Source: Nocardioides sp.
GTDB taxonomy: Bacteria > Actinomycetota > Actinomycetes > Propionibacteriales > Nocardioidaceae
Direction of reading: 5' to 3'
Assembly: GCF_030149505.1 (NCBI RefSeq)
Contig: NZ_JASBRN010000064.1
Coordinates: 1 to 51,991, forward strand
Length of the DNA: 51,991 bases
Of the stretch, positions 9,019 to 16,090 are shown one piece after another. A program made the position numbers and the translations under genes. The notes beneath the pieces were generated by a model. It was not told where the DNA came from and made no database searches. It worked only from the letters and a program-made list of their open reading frames with translations. How positions within the stretch are numbered: the stretch's first letter is position 1; the number at the start of each line of letters is the position of its first letter.

Positions 9019-9450
9019 ATGACCGACGACGAGTCCCGCTTCACCGACCCTGTCTCAGCCGTCGACAACGTGCGTCGCGTCGCCCGGGAGACCGCGGCAG
9101 CGTCGGGGTATCGCGCCGCCGCGGCCGCGCTGATGGACGTGCGGCGCGAGTACCGGATCATGCCCTTGAAGCGACGCGAGGCGTCGCCGGACCGGCTCGC
9201 GACTTGGGACGCGGTGCGGCGCGAGACCGGTTCGCTGGTTCCCATGGCGACGGGCGGCACCCACGACCACGCCTCTTTCGACGAGCGGACCGCAACTCCT
9301 GGTGACCAGCGCCTCCCCGAGCAGCCGGGCTGGGCGCCGGACCCCTCGGTCGCTCTGCAGGCCGCTGCTCTGCGGCAGCCCACTGCTGGACCCTCGCGGC
9401 CGCCGGTCACCTCGCCGAACGCCGCGGCCGACCGGGCCCACGGCCGATGA
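9019..9450 (+). CDS. Hypothetical protein, 143 residues
   Basis: ATG 9019 follows TAAGGAG at a normal distance. The first 70 residues are helical and basic (VDNVRRVARETAAASGYR); the rest is Pro/Thr/Ala-rich and probably unstructured. I do not recognise a function. Its TGA (9448-9450) overlaps an ATG at 9447 that opens a 6-codon frame, whose stop (9465-9467) in turn overlaps the start of the adenine methyltransferase, so the two genes may be translationally linked. Confidence 0.55.
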   Translation: MTDDESRFTDPVSAVDNVRRVARETAAASGYRAAAAALMDVRREYRIMPLKRREASPDRLATWDAVRRETGSLVPMATGGTHDHASFDERTATPGDQRLPEQPGWAPDPSVALQAAALRQPTAGPSRPPVTSPNAAADRAHGR

Positions 9451-9466
9451 GTCGCTCCCCCGTCTG

Positions 9467-10048
9467 ATGACTGCGCTCGCGCTTTTCCGGTTCGACAACA
9501 GGTTGCGTCGACGAGCTGAGGACGCCGACGAGCAGGTCCATCTGACACCCCGGTACGTGCTGGACCCCGTTCGCGTCGTGTTGGGCGGCCGGATCGAGCT
9601 CGACCCGTGCACCACGCCGGAGAATCCGGTGGGCGCCGACAGGTTTCATGCGCTCCCCGAGGACGGCGCTGCGCGGCCGTGGTCAGCGGCCAGCATCTTC
9701 TGCAACCCACCGTACGGCGAAGCGCGGGTGCGCTGGGTTCGCCGCTGCGCCGAGGCCGGCGCCACCGGTGCTCGGGTGGTGTTACTGATCCCCGCCCACA
9801 CCGACACCCGGATCTGGCACGAGGCCATGGCGACGGCGTCCTCGCTGCTGTTCATCAAGGGCCGCGTCAAATTCGGCATCCCCCGGTCCAACGGCCGGCA
9901 GGTCGCGGCCTCGCACCCTTCGGCGCTAGTGGGTTGGAACGTCGATCTCCGCCTGGCCGACGAGCTAGGCACCGCGGTGCCGCTGGTCAACCCGGAGGCT
10001 GACCAGGGCGTTAATAGAAAGCATCCTTGCGATTGTCGGTTATTCTAG
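9467..10048 (+). CDS. Phage-type DNA N6-adenine methyltransferase (Dam-like), 193 residues
   Basis: The protein contains HLTPRYVLDPV, ELDPC and the catalytic NPPYGEARVRW. These follow the order of the phage N-6-adenine methyltransferase family (DNA_N6_MTase, Dam-like), in which N-P-P-Y binds the target adenine and the ELD.C segment lies near the cofactor site. A full-length family member is about 160-200 residues, so this one is complete. I chose ATG 9467 because it overlaps the stop of a 6-codon mini-ORF. It probably methylates element DNA to evade host restriction, complementing the large methylase/helicase; target specificity cannot be read. Its stop codon lies inside the hipB operator palindrome. 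Confidence 0.75.
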   Translation: MTALALFRFDNRLRRRAEDADEQVHLTPRYVLDPVRVVLGGRIELDPCTTPENPVGADRFHALPEDGAARPWSAASIFCNPPYGEARVRWVRRCAEAGATGARVVLLIPAHTDTRIWHEAMATASSLLFIKGRVKFGIPRSNGRQVAASHPSALVGWNVDLRLADELGTAVPLVNPEADQGVNRKHPCDCRLF

Positions 10049-10061
10049 GAGGGATGCTTTC
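10017..10061 (+). promoter_or_regulatory. hipBA operator/promoter palindrome
   Basis: GAAAGCATCC (10017-10026) is repeated in inverted orientation as GGATGCTTTC (10052-10061), a perfect 10-bp palindrome 25 bases apart. It lies 24 bases before hipB in an unusually AT-rich stretch. HipB-type antitoxins bind such inverted repeats to repress their own operon. TATTCT (10041-10046), between the arms, is a plausible -10. Confidence 0.6.
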
Positions 10062-10064
10062 GGT

Positions 10065-10088
10065 ATGAAGGGGATGTGGCGGAGATGA
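10065..10088 (+). CDS. 7-codon leader ORF before hipB
   Basis: ATG 10065, 11 bases after TAGGAGGG, opens a 7-codon frame (MKGMWRR). Its TGA (10086-10088) overlaps the hipB ATG at 10085 as ATGA. The strong Shine-Dalgarno sequence fits this mini-ORF better than it fits hipB. Coupled translation of hipB is therefore plausible; it is not proven. Confidence 0.35.
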   Translation: MKGMWRR

Positions 10089-10384
10089 AGCGACCGAGTC
10101 CAGCGAAGGTGGGTCTGGCGGCCGAGCGGATCGGCTCGCATGTTGTGACCTGGCGGCGTCTGCTTGGCCTTACTGCCGAGCAGGTTGCTCAGCGGGCTGG
10201 CGTCTCTGCCCCGACCCTCCGCAAGCTCGAGCACGGTGATCCCTCGGTGACGCTGGAGACCTACCTCAACGTGCTGCGCGCGCTTGGCCGGCTCGAGGAT
10301 ACGGTGACGGCTCTCGACCCATACGAGACCGAGCTCGGCCGCGCCCGGGCTGACCAAGTGCTGCCGAAGCGGGTGCGGCGCTGA
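10085..10384 (+). CDS. hipB: HipB-like antitoxin, Xre-family repressor
   Basis: This 99-residue protein has a helix-turn-helix of the Xre/cro class: LTAEQVAQRAGVSAPTLRKLEHG, about residues 27-49. That is the hallmark of HipB antitoxins. ATG 10085 is chosen over GTG 10076 because the AAGGGG ribosome site is only 2 bases from the latter. The stop overlaps the HipA start as TGATG. The perfect palindrome at 10017-10061 is the expected autoregulatory operator. Together with HipA it probably stabilises the element by post-segregational killing or persistence. Confidence 0.8.
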   Translation: MKRPSPAKVGLAAERIGSHVVTWRRLLGLTAEQVAQRAGVSAPTLRKLEHGDPSVTLETYLNVLRALGRLEDTVTALDPYETELGRARADQVLPKRVRR

Positions 10385-11724
10385 TGGACTCCCAGCTGGA
10401 GGTCGACCTGGACGTGGGCGGGCAGGCCGTGCACGTCGGAACCGCTCATTTCACCCGCCGGGGGCGAGCGGTCACAACCACCTTCACCTACTCCCCCGGC
10501 TACCTCGCGCGGCGGGATGCCTACGCCATCGACCCGGCGCTCCCCCTCGACGCGGGCCGTGGTCACACCACGGGCCTGCCGGGAGCCTTCGCCGACAGTG
10601 CCCCTGATCGTTGGGGTCGCAGGCTGATCGAGAAGGCCTGGCCGGGACCCGCATCGATCAGCGAGGTCGACTACCTGGTGGGCGTATCCGACCACTCCCG
10701 GCAGGGCGCCCTGCGCTACCGCCGTCCCGACAGCCCTGCCTACGTCGCCGACGGACACGAGATCCCCCGCCTGGTCGATCTCGGTCGGCTGCTGCATGCC
10801 TCGGACCAGCTGGCGGCCGCGGGGCGGCACCATGACACCGATGAGATGCACGCCGTGCGGGAGCTCCTCGACGTCGGCGGCACCACGCTTGGCGGCGCGC
10901 GCCCGAAGGCGTCGGTGATCGATGCCGACGGATCCCTGTCGATCGCGAAGTTCCCACATCCCGGCGACGAGTGGGACGTCATGGCGTGGGAGAAGACCGC
11001 GTTGGACCTCGCGGAGCGAGCTGGTCTCCAGGTGCCCAGCCGCCACCTGACCAAGGTTGACGGCCGCAGTGTGCTGATCCTGCGTCGCTTCGACCGTGAC
11101 GGCACGGCTCGTCGCGGCTATGCCAGCGCCATGACGCTGACCGGTCTCACCGATGGCGGCTCGGCGGATTACCTCGATCTCGCTGCGGCGATCGCGGACC
11201 ATTCGACCCGACCCGACGCTGACCTGGCTGGCGTGTGGCGCCGGATGGCAGTGTTCTCGGCGATTCACAACATCGACGACCACTTCCGCAACCACGGGTT
11301 TCTCCACTCCCCCGGTGGCTGGGAGCTCGCGCCGGCGTTCGACGTCAACCCGAACCCGGATCCGAACAAGTCCCGTGTCACCTCGATCGGCGGCGCCACG
11401 TCGAGCGGCGAGGAACGAGATGCGCTTCTCGAGGTCGCTCCCTACTTCGGCCTGACGGCCGACCAAGGCGTCGAAGTCTTGGCCGAAGTCACCGCCGCCG
11501 CGGCCTCCTGGCGGGCCGTGGCGTCCAGCAACGGCATCCCCGAGCACGAGCAACGACTGTTCAACGACGTCCTCCCCTCCCCGCCCACACGTGGATCCGC
11601 CGGCCACTCTCGTCGATCCCCGACTCTCCAAGCCACGTCGCTGCATCTTCCAAAGACACCAGGCGAGAACGAAACGCGTCCGCCTGGGACTCCTCCCCCA
11701 GCCTCGGGCCGATTTGGCTTCTGA
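10384..11724 (+). CDS. hipA: HipA-like serine/threonine-protein kinase toxin
   Basis: The 446-residue product matches the HipA family. It has an N-terminal subdomain, a nucleotide-binding region with GGARPKASVID and SIAKFPHP (conserved Lys), RSVLILRRFDRDG, the catalytic segment HNIDDHFRNHGF near residue 295, and the metal-binding FDVNP near 320. HipA toxins phosphorylate aminoacyl-tRNA synthetases (GltX in E. coli) and halt translation. Catalytic residues appear intact, so the toxin should be active. The last 60 residues are Pro/Ser-rich beyond the usual HipA C-terminus. It is translationally coupled to the upstream antitoxin through TGATG. Confidence 0.85.
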   Translation: MDSQLEVDLDVGGQAVHVGTAHFTRRGRAVTTTFTYSPGYLARRDAYAIDPALPLDAGRGHTTGLPGAFADSAPDRWGRRLIEKAWPGPASISEVDYLVGVSDHSRQGALRYRRPDSPAYVADGHEIPRLVDLGRLLHASDQLAAAGRHHDTDEMHAVRELLDVGGTTLGGARPKASVIDADGSLSIAKFPHPGDEWDVMAWEKTALDLAERAGLQVPSRHLTKVDGRSVLILRRFDRDGTARRGYASAMTLTGLTDGGSADYLDLAAAIADHSTRPDADLAGVWRRMAVFSAIHNIDDHFRNHGFLHSPGGWELAPAFDVNPNPDPNKSRVTSIGGATSSGEERDALLEVAPYFGLTADQGVEVLAEVTAAAASWRAVASSNGIPEHEQRLFNDVLPSPPTRGSAGHSRRSPTLQATSLHLPKTPGENETRPPGTPPPASGRFGF

Positions 11725-11898
11725 ACTTCGAATCTCTGGCGTGTAGTTCCGACAGGGGTCGACCCACGTCAAACATCGCCCCAGAAGCCCTAGAACGGCC
11801 CTCTGGAGGCCTTCGGGGCCGCCGCCGGGCACAACCACGCCTCGCGAGGACAGTCGACGAGAGGCGCTGGTCGGTGAAGCGGCGGCACTTCCTGACAA
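11725..11898. other. Non-coding stretch between hipA and the repeat array
   Basis: I find no convincing gene or terminator here. Open frames that cross it have atypical composition and run into the repeat array. Short GGCC-rich inverted repeats near 11805-11825 are too weak to call. Confidence 0.4.
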
Positions 11899-12265
11899 TG
11901 CCGCAGTGACGTACCGCGCTGCGCTAGCGCGGCGTGGTGCCGCATCGCACTACCGCAGGTCAATACCGCAACACACTACCGCCGAGCCGTATCGCGTTAC
12001 GTCATCGCACGTCGATGCCGGGCTCCACGACCGCGTTCGGTGTCGCGGGCAAGCAATGCGTCGCGGCACTGCGCCCCACCACCGTGCCGCGTTACCGCTC
12101 GGTCCTGGTGTGTTCACTACTGCCGCGCGCTCCTGCGCCGCGCTGGTGCGGAGCGGTGGTGGCCGACGGTGCCGCACTGCAGTCATTGCCTGCGGTGCTG
12201 CAACCGCTGCCGCGTCGCACTACCGCACGGCGCTACCGCGTGTCGCTACCGCCACGCGATAGTGC
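11899..12265 (+). repeat. 13-bp-phased degenerate iteron array (candidate partition centromere or origin)
   Basis: A core TACCGC, usually as CACTACCGC, recurs with a strict 13-bp period: at 11899, 11912, 11925, 11938, 11951, 11964, 11977, 11990, 12003, 12016 and 12029. It then shifts by one base and continues through 12054, 12067, 12080 and 12093, and is clear again at 12208, 12221, 12234 and 12247. About 28 units fit in 366 bases; the central ones (12106-12196) are degenerate, and the last (12260) reads like an inverted copy. It ends about 60 bases before parA. Arrays like this upstream of a ParA/ribbon-helix-helix pair act as parS/parC centromeres and autoregulatory operators on other plasmids; a replication origin is the alternative. 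Confidence 0.75.
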
Positions 12266-12323
12266 GTTGCGGCATCATCGGAGGAGCCCAGGATCGGAAA
12301 CACACCCAGGAGGCGTCTTCCCC

Positions 12324-13280
12324 ATGGCCTTGACCCAGGATGTGCTCAGCCGAGTCATCACCTTTGCTAACGGCAAGGGCGGCGTCGGCAAGACCACAAC
12401 CTCCACGAACTTCGCCGGCCTGTGCTCTGCCGCCGGCTGGCGCACCTTGTTCATCGAGTTTGATCCGCAGGGCGACGCCGGCGACGACCTCGGCTACAAG
12501 CGCAGCGAGGAGAACGACCAGGGCGCGCACATGCTGGAGGTCCTCGACGCTCACAAGCCACTCCAGCCAGTGATCCGCGACGTGCGGCCGAACCTTGACG
12601 TCATCCCGATGGGTCGGGAAGCGCTCAAGCACATCGTGGAGATCGTCGAAGGCAAGGAGCGTCGGGGGACCGAGTTCCGGCTGATGCTGGCCGAAGCGCT
12701 CGCGCCCATCGCCAAGGACTACGACCTGATCGTCATCGACACTCCGCCGGCCACCGGGACCTCGCCGGCGATCCTGCAGCTCGTGCTCGGCGCCTCGCGG
12801 TGGGTGATCATTCCGACGAAGAGCGACAGGTCGAGCATCGGAAACGTTCGCGAACTGGCCGCCGAGATGGAGGCGGTGCGCCACGCCAACCCCCACATCG
12901 AGGTGCTCGGCGTCGTTCCGTTTGACTTCGATCGGCAGGCGACCCGCATCCTGCGCAACGCCGTGGAGGACATCGAGGCCGTGCTGGACGGTGCCGCGTC
13001 GCTGTTCACGGATGAGGCCGGCGAGGTCATCACCATTCGTCACTCCAGCGCAGCGATCGACGCGCGCACCGCGGGCAAATTGGTGCATGAGCTCGCAGAG
13101 ATCGCAACGGAGGAAGAGGCCGGCGAGCCCTGGTGGAAGGCTCTTCAGGAGGGGCGTAGGCCGGAGCGCATCCCGGGGAGTGTGGGAGCGCTCGCCGATG
13201 ACCACCTGCTGTTGACCAACGCGATCATCACCCGGATCGGCCGATTCGAGGAGTCGATGGATCAGGAGGTCAGCGCGTGA
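12324..13280 (+). CDS. parA: ParA-family partition ATPase
   Basis: The 318-residue protein has the deviant Walker A KGGVGKTT at residues 18-25, Walker A' FIEFDPQGDAGDDLG, and Walker B DLIVIDTPPATG near 136. These are typical of ParA/Soj ATPases, which form dynamic patterns on the nucleoid and move plasmids through a centromere-bound partner. ATG 12324 follows AGGAGG at about 10 bases. It lies directly downstream of the 13-bp repeat array and overlaps the downstream CopG-like gene by GTGA, the standard parA-parB arrangement. It probably provides segregational stability. Confidence 0.88.
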   Translation: MALTQDVLSRVITFANGKGGVGKTTTSTNFAGLCSAAGWRTLFIEFDPQGDAGDDLGYKRSEENDQGAHMLEVLDAHKPLQPVIRDVRPNLDVIPMGREALKHIVEIVEGKERRGTEFRLMLAEALAPIAKDYDLIVIDTPPATGTSPAILQLVLGASRWVIIPTKSDRSSIGNVRELAAEMEAVRHANPHIEVLGVVPFDFDRQATRILRNAVEDIEAVLDGAASLFTDEAGEVITIRHSSAAIDARTAGKLVHELAEIATEEEAGEPWWKALQEGRRPERIPGSVGALADDHLLLTNAIITRIGRFEESMDQEVSA

Positions 13281-13909
13281 ACCGCCGTGAGCCGATGGCA
13301 CCGATCCAGGGACTGAAGAAGCCGACGCTGCCTCCGCCCACGCCGCGACCCCGGACTCTCGCCTCGGTGCCGTCTCCGACGCCGGACCCCGCGGAGCCGC
13401 TGGCCGAGGAGAGCGCCACCGCCGAGGAGGGCACGGCTGCGGGCACGCCGGCCCAGCGTTCCGAGCAGCCGGAGAACATCGAGGGGCAGAAGGCACCAAG
13501 GCCCAGGAGGTCCCGCGCGGAGAAGACCTCGACATCGGCGCGAAGCTCCGGCGCCAGCGCGAGCGCGGACACCATGAAGCCGGTGTCGGTCTCGGTGCCG
13601 TTCACGCTGGCCGAGGCCTGGCGCGACCGCGCCAAGAAGGATCGGGCATCGCAGGTCGACGTGCTGCTCGACGCGATCGTGGCTCATCAAGGCGAGTTGG
13701 ATGAGCTCGTCGCAGCATCGACGGAGAAGCCGACGATGAGTGATGGGTTGTTCGACCGCGGCCCGGGCACAAAAGGGGAGCGGTACGTCGGTGTCTCGCT
13801 GCGGATCAAGGCTCGAAACCTTGACGTGATCGACCGGCTCGCCGAGAAGCACGGTCCGGTGAAGCGGTCGCCGTTCGTGGCGGCGGTCCTCACGGCGTAC
13901 CTGGCCTGA
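13277..13909 (+). CDS. ParB-like centromere-binding partner, 210 residues
   Basis: GTG 13277 overlaps the parA stop (GTGA), so the pair is coupled. The first 95 residues are Pro/Ala/Ser-rich and disordered. The C-terminal part begins with SVSVPFTLAEAWRDRAKKDRA and has a second strand-helix-helix-like segment, ERYVGVSLRIKARNLDVIDRL. This is compatible with ribbon-helix-helix folds. No ParB nuclease-like domain is present, so it resembles the small CopG/Arc-type partners of short ParA systems. The likely target is the adjacent 13-bp array, and it may also repress the operon. Assignment rests on position and the strand-helix pattern. Confidence 0.6.
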   Translation: MNRREPMAPIQGLKKPTLPPPTPRPRTLASVPSPTPDPAEPLAEESATAEEGTAAGTPAQRSEQPENIEGQKAPRPRRSRAEKTSTSARSSGASASADTMKPVSVSVPFTLAEAWRDRAKKDRASQVDVLLDAIVAHQGELDELVAASTEKPTMSDGLFDRGPGTKGERYVGVSLRIKARNLDVIDRLAEKHGPVKRSPFVAAVLTAYLA

Positions 13910-13939
13910 ACCGAAGATTCCGACGAGGGGGAGTGTTTG

Positions 13940-14755
13940 GTGGCGACTCGAGTCGAACCGGCTGTTCGCGGAGTCCACGTGCGGCGACCGTTGGGAAGGC
14001 CCTGTCCGGCATGCGGGTCAACCAGCACCTGGGCTGAGATCCGACGCGAGGGCGATCGCAGCGGTTCGGGACAGGTAGGGGAGTGGCCGTACGCCGTGTG
14101 CCAGGCATGTGGGCATGCCGAGCGGGGCCGCCGAACCGACCCCTTGAAGCCGCCGGCGCCAACAAGCGCAGGGCGGCCGGCACGATCGCCGGAGGCATCG
14201 CCGCCCGATGAGGCCACAGCCGCGCCCGCGGACCTCGGCGGCCACAGGCCCAGGCCGCCCCGCCCGAAGGCATCTGACGAACGGGTCGAGGAGTTGCTCG
14301 CGGCCGCGGGCTACAACCGGGCGATCACGCCGGCGGTCCTCGAGAACCATCGTCGGTTCGCGACGCATGCCGGAAAGCCCGGCCTTCCCCGGTGGAAGGC
14401 AGCGGTCGCACTGCTCAACGGCGCGATGGGGGCCGATGAGGTCCCGCACGTGCGGGAGATCTACGCCGAGGAGAAGCGGCGCAGGGAAAAGCAGAAGGCC
14501 CGCGCTGCGCAGCGTCGCAGGCAGGCCGGAGAGCTGGCCGACGTACACGCCGAGGCGGCCCGGGAGCACGTCGCGAGGGTCTGGGCTGAAACGGGGGAGG
14601 GGCCGACCTGGCGTGAGCTGGCCGACGCGCTCGGCGTCCACGGACCGCTGGCGTCGGCGACGATCGAGACCCTGCACCGCCGCGGCGCGCTCTCCTCGAC
14701 CAAGGAGCCTCGCTCACTGCGGGTGACACCGGACTGGACGCCGCCACCGGCGTAG
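13940..14755 (+). CDS. Zinc-ribbon and winged-helix protein, 271 residues
   Basis: GTG 13940 is chosen because GAGGGGGAG lies 7 bases upstream. Near residues 22-55 there are two CxxC pairs (CPACGS and CQACGH), a zinc ribbon. Near residues 220-260 a winged helix-turn-helix reads GPTWRELADALGVHGPLAS followed by a wing-like LHRRGALSSTKEP, similar to LexA/MarR-type DNA-binding domains. A basic helical linker (EEKRRREKQKARAAQRRRQ) joins them. It is probably a DNA-binding regulator or replication accessory protein of the element. No specific family name can be given. Confidence 0.6.
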   Translation: MATRVEPAVRGVHVRRPLGRPCPACGSTSTWAEIRREGDRSGSGQVGEWPYAVCQACGHAERGRRTDPLKPPAPTSAGRPARSPEASPPDEATAAPADLGGHRPRPPRPKASDERVEELLAAAGYNRAITPAVLENHRRFATHAGKPGLPRWKAAVALLNGAMGADEVPHVREIYAEEKRRREKQKARAAQRRRQAGELADVHAEAAREHVARVWAETGEGPTWRELADALGVHGPLASATIETLHRRGALSSTKEPRSLRVTPDWTPPPA

Positions 14756-14773
14756 GTCCCCAACACCAGCCGC

Positions 14774-14812
14774 ATAGATCCGTATAGTTCCGGGCAAGTT
14801 ATACGGACCTAT
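14774..14812 (+). promoter_or_regulatory. Palindromic operator before the AAA ATPase gene
   Basis: ATAG-A-TCCGTATA (14774-14786) is mirrored by TATACGGA-C-CTAT (14800-14812) around a 13-base centre. It ends 16 bases before ATG 14829 and is AT-rich in a GC-rich region. This looks like a repressor site overlapping the promoter of the ATPase gene, perhaps for autoregulation through that protein's C-terminal winged helix. Confidence 0.6.
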
Positions 14813-14828
14813 ACCTGAGGTGGCGACG

Positions 14829-15980
14829 ATGGAGCCGAGCCCATACGCGCCCGGGTCGCTGCCGGAATACCTGGCTGGCCGCGGCCGCGAGCGGGACCTG
14901 ATCCGCAACAAGGTCTCCCGGCTGAGCATGCTTGGCCGATCCGGAGGGCCACTGCTGGCGTTTCACGCCCCGCGGGGTCTGGGGAAGACGTCGTTGCTGC
15001 GGATGGCCCAGCGGGACGCGATCGCTGATGGGTTCCTCACTGCTTGGGTCACCGGCCGTGATGATCGACCGATGTCACCTGACCTGGCGCAGGCGCTCAG
15101 CGTCGCGGTCAAGGAACGATCCTTCGGAGAGCGGTCGAAGGCTCTGTTGCACCGACTTGACCAGATCCAGGTCGAGTTCGGGATCCCGGGTATGAAAGTC
15201 GGCGCAACCCTGTCTGCCGACGACGACAAGGTGCCACCCGGCGCGGCGATACTCGAGGAGCTCCTGGAGGACGCGGGCAGGTTCGCTCGCAACCATGAGG
15301 CCAAGGGGCTCGTCGTCTTCGTCGACGAGTTCCAGGAAGCCCAGCTGGGGGACCGGAAGAGCCTGCTGATCGGGCTCCAGCACTTCGACGGAGCTCCCGA
15401 CGCGACACCTGTCGCGATCATCGCCGCGGGGCTGCCCTCGCTGCCACCCGCGGTGACCGAGGCCGCGACTTTCGGTGAGCGGTCCCGGTTCGTCGAGCTG
15501 GGATTGTTGAGCGACGTTGCCGTGGCCGAGGCGATCCGGGTGCCGGCCGAACACCACCAGGTCGCCTGGTCCGACGAAGCGATCATGGCGGCGATCGAGT
15601 TGGCGGCCGGCTATCCGCACAAGGTCCAGTTGATCGGTGATGCGACGTGGGAGGTGGCACGGCCCACGCCGGGGAGCACGATCACGATCGGCCATGTCCG
15701 GCGCGCTGAGGAGGAGATCGAGGACCGCATGAGGGGTCTGTTCCGCACGCGTCTGGACCGTGCCACCCCGGAGCAGCGACGGTTCCTGGCCGCCATGGCC
15801 GCGCTGGGGGACGGCCCGGTGGAGAGGGCGAGGATCGCTGCGGAGCTCGGTGTGTCAACCACAGCGGTGAGTCGTCCACGTCAGCAGCTCATCGACCGCG
15901 GCTACATCGAGGCCGCCGGCCACGGGCGGCTTCGCTTCACCATCCCCGGTTTCGCGGCGTATGTCCGCGACAACGGGTGA
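14829..15980 (+). CDS. AAA-family ATPase with C-terminal winged helix, 383 residues
   Basis: The protein starts with the LPEYLAGRGRERDLI signature seen in AAA_16/Orc1-Cdc6-like ATPases. Walker A is APRGLGKTSLL near residue 52, Walker B is LVVFVDEFQEA near 165, and ERSRFVELGLL is a likely sensor region. The C-terminal 60 residues form a winged helix: RARIAAELGVSTTAVSRP, then a wing. ATG 14829 lies 8 bases after CTGAGG; GTG 14820 is a possible alternative. Related ORC-like proteins in actinobacterial elements may act in replication or as switches, but the role is not known here. The gene is monocistronic, behind a clear palindrome, and converges with the rep gene. Confidence 0.7.
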   Translation: MEPSPYAPGSLPEYLAGRGRERDLIRNKVSRLSMLGRSGGPLLAFHAPRGLGKTSLLRMAQRDAIADGFLTAWVTGRDDRPMSPDLAQALSVAVKERSFGERSKALLHRLDQIQVEFGIPGMKVGATLSADDDKVPPGAAILEELLEDAGRFARNHEAKGLVVFVDEFQEAQLGDRKSLLIGLQHFDGAPDATPVAIIAAGLPSLPPAVTEAATFGERSRFVELGLLSDVAVAEAIRVPAEHHQVAWSDEAIMAAIELAAGYPHKVQLIGDATWEVARPTPGSTITIGHVRRAEEEIEDRMRGLFRTRLDRATPEQRRFLAAMAALGDGPVERARIAAELGVSTTAVSRPRQQLIDRGYIEAAGHGRLRFTIPGFAAYVRDNG

Positions 15981-16090
15981 CTCGCCGACACTTCGGATAT
16001 CTGCCCGGCGCGTGTTGACACCGCGGCCCGGTGACAGAAGTGGCGTGACTGTAACGCCCGAGCCGCACCGAAGACGCGCATCCTGTTTGG

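Noticed and set aside
11906..12262. Open frames of 97-118 codons across the iteron array
   Set aside because: They arise because the 13-bp repeat lacks stop codons; translations are repeat-derived and Arg/Ala-rich.
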